Of a DNA stretch of 15,341 nt, positions 1-5,889 are shown piece after piece. Position 1 is the stretch's first letter; each line of letters starts with the position of its first letter. The position numbers and the translations under genes were made by a program. Source of the DNA: an uncultured Ruminococcus sp. Its GTDB lineage: Bacteria; Bacillota; Clostridia; Oscillospirales; Ruminococcaceae. The notes under the pieces are model-generated. The model was not told where the DNA came from, searched no databases, and worked only from the letters and a program-made list of their open reading frames with translations. The DNA is taken from contig CAMCOJ010000016.1 in NCBI GenBank assembly GCA_945876405.1, positions 1 through 15,341 of the forward strand. The letters run 5' to 3'.

Positions 1-41
1 AAGGAGTATCGTCGGCAGCGTCAGATGTGTATAAGAGACAG
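1..41 (+). other. Nextera sequencing adapter (i5 index plus transposon end), not genomic DNA
   Basis: Positions 1-8 read AAGGAGTA, which matches the Nextera S507 i5 index. Positions 9-22 are the read-1 tail TCGTCGGCAGCGTC, and positions 23-41 are the 19-bp Tn5 mosaic end AGATGTGTATAAGAGACAG. Together they reproduce the library construct in the correct order and orientation, so this is untrimmed adapter. Real genome begins at 42. Any coding sequence drawn through this part is artefactual: on the minus strand it adds the well-known adapter peptide CLLYTSDAADDTP to the mannanase. Confidence 0.98.
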
Positions 42-1924
42 GAAAGATACTGTCTTAAACGTGCAAGGTCTGAAAGTTTTACACCGCCGTCACAGTCAAC
101 ATCAGCTGCTTTCATCTGGTCATCAGTGAATTTTCCCTCTCCTATAAGATATATGCTGAGATATGAAAGGTCAGTAACATCAATTTTTCCGTTTCCGTCC
201 ACATCGCCGTACATAACCTCAGAAGATGTACCGGAAGTAACTGAAGGTTTCTCAGTCGTAGAAGGTTCTTCAGTTGCGGACGGTTCTGACGTAACATCCG
301 GTTTAGTCGTTACTGCCGGTTTACTGGTTACAACAGGTTCACTGCTTCCTGCACCGTTTATCGGGTATGTCTTAAGGTCAGGAAGTTCATCAAGTGTAAT
401 ACAGTAATCGCTCTGATAAATTTCTATAAGATTGTCAACAGGATTGTTCTGCTCGCTTGTAAGGTAGTTCATGTACCACGGGCAGAAGTAAAGCCAGGCT
501 GCCTTGTCGTTCAGAAGATTTTCAAGAGAAGGAATAGAATCGTTTTCCGTCATAGCAACCATCTTTTCGCCGTCAGTACTCTGAACAAGGCTGTAGAATG
601 TTGATGCTATGGAGCTGAGATTCGGCTTTCCGTCTGCTGCATTGTATTTGTCATAGCCAACAATATCAACCACATCGTCACCAGGATACCAGTCTGAAGA
701 TGCAGGTGAAGTTGAACCTGTCCATATCCATATAAGGTTATTCAGACCATATTCATTTGTCAGCTTGTCGTAGAGAAGTCTGTAAAGCTTTTTACAAGGT
801 TCAGCACCTTCTGCACCCCACCAGAACCAGCCGCCTTCGGCTTCATGAAGCGGTCTCCATAAAACCGGAACATCAGCTTCCTTAAGCTTCAGCATTTCTG
901 TCGCGATAAGATCAATATCAGCAAGTATTTTTTCATGTTCCCATGTACCCTCTGTAACAGCATTTGTTATGCTGAAAGTTGTAAAAGGTGTGTTACCGGT
1001 TGACTCAACGTAGAACGCAGTTGTATCGCTGCCCTCCTCGCACGGAACATTCCAGTGCCATGTAACAGTGGCAATTCCGTTATATTCATTTACCCACTCA
1101 ATAACTCTTTCCGGAGCATGGTCTCTCCAGTCAGAAGTTGTATTATAAGCAAGAAAATCTATACCGCGGACTGCAGGCATTTCACCGGTTTTATCCTTGA
1201 TATACTCAAATTCAGCCTCGTTATCCTTTATAAATGTATCAGGATCATTCCAGAGATTGTAGTTGTGTTCACCGCAGTATTCCTGCTGTCCTGCAAGAAT
1301 GTGCTTTCCGTAAACATCACAGAGATAGCTGTATAGTCTCTGTGCGGATTCGGAGGCGTTCGGAGTACAGAGTTTGCGTGTCGGAGAAAGATTTGTAAGT
1401 TTTTCACTTGCCGGCTTAAGTTTTATGTAGTCAAAGAATGTATATCCCCAGTAAGCCTTAAGTTCGATAGTATTCTTACCCTTCTTAAGATTTACTACAC
1501 CGCCTGATGTTTCTTTAAATACAGGAGAATAAGGACAGGTGAGCTCTCCCTGGTTTACACCGTTTATATTGAGATACTGCACCTTTTTGTTCGGATCGCT
1601 CGGTTCGCAGTAACATACAGTGAGCTCATAAAGACCGGCTTCCGGCATATCAACTTCAACACTTACAGTAGTACCCTTCTGATCCAGGTATGAAAATCCC
1701 TTACCGGAAAATCCGCTTAAGTCTGTTCCCTCCGGCCAGTCACTCAGGTCAACATCAGAATCGCCATTGGAATAGATCTTTCCGCCTTCAGTTTTTCCGT
1801 CTTCAAATTCATACTTCACACTGTCATCGGCCGCAATGTCATACATATTACCTGCCGGAACAGCAGCGCTGTTTGCTGAAAGAATGAGCGCAGATGCAGC
1901 GCTCAAAAATTTCATCATATTCAT
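42..1924 (-). CDS. Cellulosomal GH26 beta-mannanase with CBM35/6-like and dockerin modules (3' end cut)
   Basis: Secreted endo-beta-1,4-mannanase hydrolysing mannan or galactomannan; 627 residues are genomic. Residues 1 to about 26 are a signal peptide. Residues 38-170 form a jelly-roll module of CBM35/CBM6 type, from EFEDG to FDYIKLKPA. Residues 195-515 are the GH26 barrel: acid/base Glu361 in RPLHEAEGGWFWWG and nucleophile Glu460 in AMTEND fit the family. A Pro/Thr/Lys/Glu linker of six hexapeptides follows (530-565). Residues 571-627 are a type I dockerin with two calcium loops (Asp574-Asp585 and Asp608-Asp619), so the enzyme should dock onto a cohesin scaffoldin. Reading stops at the adapter; only a few C-terminal residues and the stop codon are probably missing. 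The start ATG lies 8 nt after AAAGGG. Specificity is inferred from family; GH26 also contains lichenase and xylanase members. Confidence 0.93.
230..337 (-). repeat. Six tandem 18-bp units encoding a P-x-x-T-x-(K/E) linker
   Basis: Mannanase residues 530-565 read as PVVTSK, PAVTTK, PDVTSE, PSATEE, PSTTEK and PSVTSG: six hexapeptides in exact register, each encoded by 18 bp. The DNA copies have diverged in most units but keep CCN at codon 1 and ACN at codon 4 (GCA-ACT shifted in one unit). It is a flexible, probably O-glycosylatable linker between catalytic and dockerin modules. Tandem units of this kind can vary in number between strains. Confidence 0.8.
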
Positions 1925-1945
1925 TACATACACCCTTTCATTTCA

Positions 1946-2124
1946 TTAAGGAAACACTGATTAAATCACGTCTTCGACTTGACGCACATTCTGCTTGCAT
2001 ATTTTCCGCCATCCGGCACAAAAACTCCTTGACATACGACAGTATGCCTGCGTCGTTTTTATACAGTCTGACGAAAAATCTGACTGCGCATCATGTACGC
2101 CAGACTTAATCAGTGCTTCCTTAA
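1946..2124. mobile_element. MITE-like non-autonomous element with 22-bp inverted ends
   Basis: Positions 1946-1967 and the reverse complement of 2103-2124 match at 20 of 22 bases. Both begin TTAAGGAA(A/G)CACTGATTAA. The outer TTAA on each side fits a target duplication of the YTAR type used by IS5-group elements, and the following GGAA start also resembles IS5-group ends, leaving a core of 171 bp (1950-2120). No transposase is encoded, and the short frames inside look incidental. A small CATAC/GTATG hairpin lies at 2033-2046. The family assignment is inference from the ends. The alternative is a locally evolved long hairpin, but 22-bp ends 135 bp apart fit a transposable element better. Confidence 0.68.
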
Positions 2125-2139
2125 AAATCATATTATTTA

Positions 2140-2154
2140 AGTAAACGTTTTCTT
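2140..2154. promoter_or_regulatory. LacI/CcpA-type operator candidate
   Basis: The sequence GTAAACGTTTTC (2141-2152) is centred on the perfect palindrome AAACGTTT (2143-2150) with matching outer G and C. This is the core recognised by many LacI-family sugar regulators. It lies 9 to 18 bases downstream of the mannanase -10 box, over the expected transcription start, where a bound repressor would block initiation. The regulator is not in the window. Confidence 0.55.
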
Positions 2155-2160
2155 AAATTA

Positions 2161-2189
2161 ATTATATCACATAATCTCAATTAATTCAA
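2161..2189 (-). promoter_or_regulatory. Sigma-A-type promoter for the mannanase gene
   Basis: On the minus strand TTGAAT (2189-2184) is followed after 17 bases by a perfect TATAAT (2166-2161). The predicted start is near 2154, giving a 5' leader of about 230 nt that contains the operator-like palindrome and the whole MITE-like element before the start codon at 1924. Confidence 0.7.
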
Positions 2190-2207
2190 TCCCCGTAAAA
2201 AAACAAC

Positions 2208-2236
2208 TTGAACAAATTTCTCATATGAGATATAAT
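2208..2236 (+). promoter_or_regulatory. Sigma-A-type promoter for rnhA and the cysteine desulfurase
   Basis: TTGAAC (2208-2213), a 17-base spacer and a perfect TATAAT (2231-2236). The predicted start is near 2243, about 23 nt before the rnhA ATG. The spacer contains the palindrome TCTCATATGAGA. The SD is TTGGAG (2252-2257), 8 nt before the ATG. The promoter is back to back with the mannanase promoter about 20 bp away. Confidence 0.75.
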
Positions 2237-2265
2237 AATATTATACTGAACTTGGAGAAAAAATC

Positions 2266-2715
2266 ATGGAAAATAAAAAAACAGTAAAAATATTCACAGA
2301 CGGAGCATGCAGCGGAAATCCCGGACCGGGCGGCTGGGGAGCAATTCTCAGATACGGCGAACATGAAAAGGAACTTTCCGGCGGCGAATCTCAGACAACA
2401 AACAACCGTATGGAACTCACTGCAGTTATAACGGCACTGGCTGCACTGAAGGAACCGTGCAGAGTTGTACTTACCACTGACAGCCAGTATGTTGTAAACA
2501 GCGTGACAAAGGGCTGGCTTTTCGGCTGGGAGAAAAAGAACTGGATTAAGGAAAAATCAAAACCGGTTCCCAACGCTGACCTGTGGAAACAGCTGCTTCC
2601 TCTCATAAGAAAACACGAAGTTGAATTTGTATGGGTAAGAGGCCATAACGGTCATCCGGAAAATGAACGGTGCGACGAACTTGCTGTAATACAGCGTGAC
2701 ATATTCAGCAGGTAA
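2266..2715 (+). CDS. rnhA: Ribonuclease HI
   Basis: Cytoplasmic endonuclease that cuts the RNA strand of RNA/DNA hybrids, acting on R-loops and Okazaki primers with two metal ions. The 149-residue length is normal for a single-domain type 1 enzyme. The signature [15 protein letters not shown] is present, with the carboxylates Asp12, Glu50 (NNRMEL), Asp72 (TTDSQYV) and Asp137 (NERCDELA), plus His127 in the flexible RGHNGH loop. The basic handle segment with [14 protein letters not shown] is intact, so the enzyme should be active. It is the first gene of a two-gene unit with its own strong promoter, and the next gene starts 4 bp after its stop codon. Confidence 0.97.
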   Translation: MENKKTVKIFTDGACSGNPGPGGWGAILRYGEHEKELSGGESQTTNNRMELTAVITALAALKEPCRVVLTTDSQYVVNSVTKGWLFGWEKKNWIKEKSKPVPNADLWKQLLPLIRKHEVEFVWVRGHNGHPENERCDELAVIQRDIFSR

Positions 2716-2719
2716 ACAA

Positions 2720-3853
2720 ATGAAAAAACGCTTTGTTTATGCAGACAATGCCGCAACCACCGCAATCTCCCCATATGTACTTGAAAAAATGCTCCCGTTT
2801 CTCACTGAACAGTACGGAAATGCATCTGCTGTGTACAGCAAAGGGAGAAAGGCACGAACAGCAGTTGAAACGGCGCGTGAGCAGATTGCTGCGGCTCTTT
2901 CATGCAGCCCTGAAGAAATCTTCTTTACATCCGGCGGAACTGAATCAGACAACTGGGCAATACGCGGTGTATGCCAGGCTGCAAAAGGGAAAAATCACAT
3001 CATCACTTCATCCATAGAACATCATGCGGTTCTGAACACCTGCAGATTTCTCGGACAAAACGGATACAGGATCACATACATCCCGGTAGATTCATCAGGC
3101 ACCGTAAACCCTGATGATATTGAGAAAGCAATAGCCCCGGATACTGCCCTTGTCAGCATCATGTATGCCTGTAATGAAACCGGAGTGATACAACCGGTTT
3201 CAGAGATAGGAAATATATGCAGGAAGCATGCTGTTCCATTTCACACCGATGCAGTTCAGGCTGCCGGGCATCTGGAAATCAACGTAAATGAGCAGAATAT
3301 CAGCCTTCTTTCCATATCGGGACACAAAATTCACGCTCCAAAAGGAACTGGTGCGCTGTACATAAGAAAAGGCACGAATATTTCAAATCTCATGTTCGGC
3401 GGTGCACAGGAAAATTCTCTCCGGCCCGGAACTGAAAATACAGCCGCCATTGTCGGTCTTGGTGCTGCATTTGAAAATCTTTCGTCCGATATGGATACAA
3501 ACCGCAGACACACGGAAAAAATCCGTAACCGCCTCGAAAGCAGGCTGTCTGAATCAAAAAGAATATCTGTAAACGGCATTTCCGGTCAGCGGCTTCCGGG
3601 AATATCAAATATTACCGTAAAAGGCGCCGACGGCGAACAGATCCTTCTCATGCTTGACCTCAAAGGCATCTGTGCCTCAGCCGGTTCCGCATGCACTTCA
3701 GGAAGTTCAGAACCCTCCCATGTGCTGAAGGCAATGGGACTTTCAGATGCGGATGCATACTCATCATTAAGATTCTCTTTTGGTCACCTGAACTCTGCTG
3801 ATGATGCAGACTATATAGCTGATACCCTGAACGAAATACTCAGAAAATTATAG
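2720..3853 (+). CDS. Cysteine desulfurase, NifS/IscS group
   Basis: PLP enzyme that takes sulfur from L-cysteine as an enzyme persulfide for Fe-S clusters or tRNA thiolation, releasing alanine. With the ATG at 2720 it has 377 residues. Features seen: YADNAATT near the N-terminus, SGGTESDNWA, the EHHAV motif, HTDAVQAAGH for cofactor binding, the PLP lysine Lys203 in SISGHKIHAPKGTGALY, and the persulfide cysteine Cys325 in SAGSACTSGSSEPSHVL, which is group I style. The in-frame ATG at 2696 would overlap rnhA and add eight residues absent from the family, so the later ATG is preferred; its SD (AGG, 2710-2712) is weak and translation is probably coupled. No iscU, sufU or mnmA is adjacent, so the sulfur acceptor is unknown. 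Confidence 0.94.
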   Translation: MKKRFVYADNAATTAISPYVLEKMLPFLTEQYGNASAVYSKGRKARTAVETAREQIAAALSCSPEEIFFTSGGTESDNWAIRGVCQAAKGKNHIITSSIEHHAVLNTCRFLGQNGYRITYIPVDSSGTVNPDDIEKAIAPDTALVSIMYACNETGVIQPVSEIGNICRKHAVPFHTDAVQAAGHLEINVNEQNISLLSISGHKIHAPKGTGALYIRKGTNISNLMFGGAQENSLRPGTENTAAIVGLGAAFENLSSDMDTNRRHTEKIRNRLESRLSESKRISVNGISGQRLPGISNITVKGADGEQILLMLDLKGICASAGSACTSGSSEPSHVLKAMGLSDADAYSSLRFSFGHLNSADDADYIADTLNEILRKL

Positions 3854-3882
3854 CAAACGCAATATATATATTGCGTTTGCTA
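3851..3882 (+). terminator. Perfect 32-bp palindrome at the end of the desulfurase gene
   Basis: The arm TAGCAAACGCAATATA is followed directly by its exact reverse complement, 16 bp on each side. The first three bases are the desulfurase stop codon. A stable RNA hairpin is expected, but what follows is TTAGCC rather than a run of T. It may be a mRNA 3' stabiliser, a weak terminator, or a protein-binding palindrome. Confidence 0.5.
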
Positions 3883-3937
3883 TTAGCCGATTTGCACGGA
3901 GATGACGTAGTCATCGGATGTGCAAGGCAATATTAAT
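3883..3937. repeat. Long imperfect hairpin, possibly a dispersed palindromic repeat unit
   Basis: The core pairs TTGCAC (3892-3897) with GTGCAA (3920-3925) and GATGAC (3901-3906) with GTCATC (3910-3915) around a GTA loop, with a GGA/GGAT internal loop. Outer GCC (3886-3888) pairs with GGC (3926-3928), and ATTA pairs with TAAT at the ends. The organisation resembles REP/BIME-type intergenic palindromes. No second copy exists in this window, so repeat status is not shown. Confidence 0.45.
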
Positions 3938-3945
3938 AAAATAAT

Positions 3946-3982
3946 TATAGTGAAAGTCAAATTTATTTTGACGTTCACTATA
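3946..3982. repeat. Inverted repeat with 15-bp arms
   Basis: TATAGTGAAAGTCAA (3946-3960) is the reverse complement of 3968-3982 with one mismatch, enclosing a 7-nt AT loop. It is the third hairpin in a row in this convergent intergenic region. The role is unknown; it could contribute to transcription termination in either direction. Confidence 0.5.
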
Positions 3983-3985
3983 TAG

Positions 3986-4021
3986 CAAAGACCTGTGTCC
4001 CTCTGTGAACACAGGTCTTTG
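3986..4021. terminator. Bidirectional intrinsic terminator between convergent genes
   Basis: CAAAGACCTGTGT (3986-3998) pairs perfectly over 13 bp with ACACAGGTCTTTG (4009-4021) around a 10-nt loop. It starts 1 bp beyond the stop codon of the TPM-domain gene on the minus strand. Both sides end with TTTG; the plus side continues TTTGTTT, which is the better U-tract. It probably ends the zinc-ribbon/TPM transcript and catches readthrough from the desulfurase gene. Confidence 0.68.
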
Positions 4022-4022
4022 T

Positions 4023-4766
4023 TTATCTGTGATGCGAATGTCCGCCGTGGGTACCTCCGCTGCTGCTTGTATGAGTACCTCCTCCGGATGAAGAATCTGA
4101 TTCTATCTTCACCCTGGTTGTATACTGACGCACATATCTGTCCTGCTTAACAGTAAAATGCGTCTCATTTTCAGTTATATAGCTCCTTGGACTAACTTTT
4201 CTTTTTGTCTTATATGAGTGTACAACAACTGCACATGCTATCAGGGAAATGATTACACCCGCAATCAGCCCGTAAGGAAGATAATGAAAGAAAGCCGTTC
4301 GGAAACCTTTTCCGGTATCAAGCATATCAAGAAATTTTACGGAAGCCTCAAAATAACTGCCTCGCTTTAACGCCGGTGTAACTGCTGAAAACATACGGTC
4401 TATGTAGGATTCACTGTACATGCTTATTGCACGTCCGCTGGTGGAAATATGATCCCACTGAGTATCATTATCCATAAGAAAAAGTATGCCGTCAGTATTA
4501 ATTCCGAACATATCGTCATAGAAGTCATCCGCATACTCCATGGAACTCTTCGTGCCGAGATCATCTGTTATGACTATGGCAATATTAAGTCCGTATTTCT
4601 GTTCTGCCTGCTTTATGCTTTCATCGAGAAGTTTTTCCTCCTCATCGGAAAGCGAATTATCATAGTCAAATACATGGCTTTCTTCTGAGGCGGAAACTGC
4701 ACAGGCTCCGAACACAAGCATTAACATCATCATAACCAGTACAGCTGTTTTCTTCATTATTCTCAT
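4023..4766 (-). CDS. TPM-domain membrane protein (YgcG/YdjH-like)
   Basis: A 247-residue protein. Residues 1-26 are a signal peptide with a probable cleavage at AVSA. Residues 30-150 match the TPM (TLP18.3/Psb32/MOLO-1) fold, with VFDYDNSLSDEEEKLLDESI at its start, then NIAIVITDDLG and DGILFLMD. The domain should face outside. One membrane helix follows (about 164-184), then a basic cytosolic stretch (KTKRKVSPR) and a Ser/Gly/His tail (224-247) ending HGGHSHHR. Related YgcG-type proteins often end in low-complexity Gly-rich tails, but here six His residues could bind metal. The start overlaps the upstream stop as ATGA with GGGAGG 12 nt upstream, so translation is coupled. The molecular function is unproven; the family is tied to membrane-protein assembly and repair. 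Confidence 0.82.
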   Translation of the reverse strand: MRIMKKTAVLVMMMLMLVFGACAVSASEESHVFDYDNSLSDEEEKLLDESIKQAEQKYGLNIAIVITDDLGTKSSMEYADDFYDDMFGINTDGILFLMDNDTQWDHISTSGRAISMYSESYIDRMFSAVTPALKRGSYFEASVKFLDMLDTGKGFRTAFFHYLPYGLIAGVIISLIACAVVVHSYKTKRKVSPRSYITENETHFTVKQDRYVRQYTTRVKIESDSSSGGGTHTSSSGGTHGGHSHHR

Positions 4767-5824
4767 AGAAGCAATGCACCTCCCAGTCCTGTTAAAACGG
4801 CAATCCCAATACAGAGCAGTGCTGCGAATACCAGAAGCTTTCTGACTGACAGAGGCGGATTTCCCGCAAGTTTTCCGCTCTGACCATTAACAGCAAATTC
4901 ATACATCCTGCCTCTGTATTTGTATGTCATAAACCATACAGGGAGAAGGGCATACTTCCATTCCGTTCCGGAAATATTTATATTTTTATTCGTTGCTGAA
5001 AAACTGGAATATCCTGAAACCGATTCATTAAGCAGACTTTTTGAGGCGGACTCAACCTTTTCTCTTATCCTCGGAAATACTTCACCCTTATCAACATCAT
5101 ATCGGTCTGCTAAAAATCCCGAAAGATACGACATCGAAAAATCCTGCATCCTGCTGTAGTCAAAAGGTTCTGTCGCATCCATAAGATCATCGTCAATTTT
5201 ACTTGCACCGTCAGCAGGAACACCTCTGCATACAATACTCGCCCTTCGTTCAACGGCATATTCCTTTGTTTCAGTGTACTGATATTTGCCCTGAGTCCAG
5301 GTTCTTATCTGTTTTCCCGTTCCTGACATTGATGCTGTGGTCCGGCAGTCAGCAAGCCAGAACGGAACATAGAGCCCGCTCATTTTTTCAAGTGTCTGTT
5401 CTGACATAAAGTCAGAAGGAGTGAACTTTTTCCTTCCCATCTCTGCCTTGAATATTTCAAGTGCCTTTTCCCTGTCAAGCTCAAAAGGAAGAACCTTTGA
5501 CGGGCGATAATCACCTGAAAGTCTTCCCTTAAGTATAACCGGATTGTGACAGTAAACGCAGAAGGTTGCTGCAGTTTCCGCGTCTGTCATTATCTCAGCA
5601 CCGCAGCTTGTGCAGGAATAAAGATTGCCGTTCTGAAAGTCGTCATCTCCGGCAGTTTCATCAATATTCTGAGACAAATCAGTATTTTCGTTGTCCTTAA
5701 ACATCTTTCTGACTTCTTCATTTGTAAACGTGCTGTCGCAGTATTCACAGCCAAATTTCTGAATGTCCGCTCTGTATTCCAGCGGACCGTCACAGTTCGG
5801 ACATTTGTACTGTATAGTCTCCAA
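4763..5824 (-). CDS. Double zinc-ribbon membrane-anchored protein (YdjG-like)
   Basis: From the chosen TTG start it has 353 residues. Two zinc ribbons are visible: Cys8, Cys11, Cys26, Cys29 (CPNC/CEYC) and Cys71, Cys74, Cys89, Cys92 (CTSC/CVYC), the TFIIB-like pattern. Then come a conserved middle domain with GLYVPFWLADC and LLPVWFMTYKYRGRMYEFAVNGQSGKL-type sequence, and a single C-terminal membrane helix (about 329-353), so the ribbons lie in the cytosol. Start choice: the SD AAAGGAG (5840-5834) touches the ATG at 5833 with no spacer but lies 9 nt before the TTG at 5824, while a GTG at 5860 lies inside a terminator stem. It overlaps the TPM gene by 4 bp. In Bacillus a similar zinc-ribbon/TPM pair (YdjG-YdjH) anchors envelope-stress proteins to the membrane; transfer of that role is inference. 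Confidence 0.8.
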   Translation of the reverse strand: METIQYKCPNCDGPLEYRADIQKFGCEYCDSTFTNEEVRKMFKDNENTDLSQNIDETAGDDDFQNGNLYSCTSCGAEIMTDAETAATFCVYCHNPVILKGRLSGDYRPSKVLPFELDREKALEIFKAEMGRKKFTPSDFMSEQTLEKMSGLYVPFWLADCRTTASMSGTGKQIRTWTQGKYQYTETKEYAVERRASIVCRGVPADGASKIDDDLMDATEPFDYSRMQDFSMSYLSGFLADRYDVDKGEVFPRIREKVESASKSLLNESVSGYSSFSATNKNINISGTEWKYALLPVWFMTYKYRGRMYEFAVNGQSGKLAGNPPLSVRKLLVFAALLCIGIAVLTGLGGALLL

Positions 5825-5847
5825 AGTAAACATCTCCTTTCTCACAC

Positions 5848-5880
5848 AAAAAAGCTGCACTGAAATTCGGTACAGCTTTT
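5848..5880 (-). terminator. Intrinsic terminator after the lipoprotein gene
   Basis: On the minus strand AAAAGCTGTAC pairs with GTGCAGCTTTT (11 bp with one G-U pair) around a 9-nt loop, then more T, giving a six-base T run. It lies 9 bp after the lipoprotein stop and about 24 bp before the zinc-ribbon start codon. It therefore also sits in the leader of the next operon and may limit readthrough into it. I see no separate promoter in the gap. Confidence 0.78.
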
Positions 5881-5889
5881 AACTGAGTA

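Noticed and set aside
27..407. Plus-strand open frame of 126 codons at the contig end
   Set aside because: It starts inside the Nextera adapter and runs antisense through the mannanase linker and dockerin; its low-complexity protein is the shadow of the linker repeats.
1894..2109. Small plus-strand frame of 71 codons covering the mannanase start and the MITE-like element
   Set aside because: No SD, no recognisable protein, and it spans the junction of two unrelated sequences.
2696..2719. Upstream ATG for the cysteine desulfurase overlapping rnhA
   Set aside because: Adds residues MTYSAGKQ not expected before the conserved YADNAATT start; the ATG at 2720 gives the standard family N-terminus.
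5825..5860. GTG (5860) or ATG (5833) as start of the zinc-ribbon gene
   Set aside because: The GTG is in the stem of the upstream terminator, and the ATG has no spacer from the SD. TTG at 5824 has the proper spacing.
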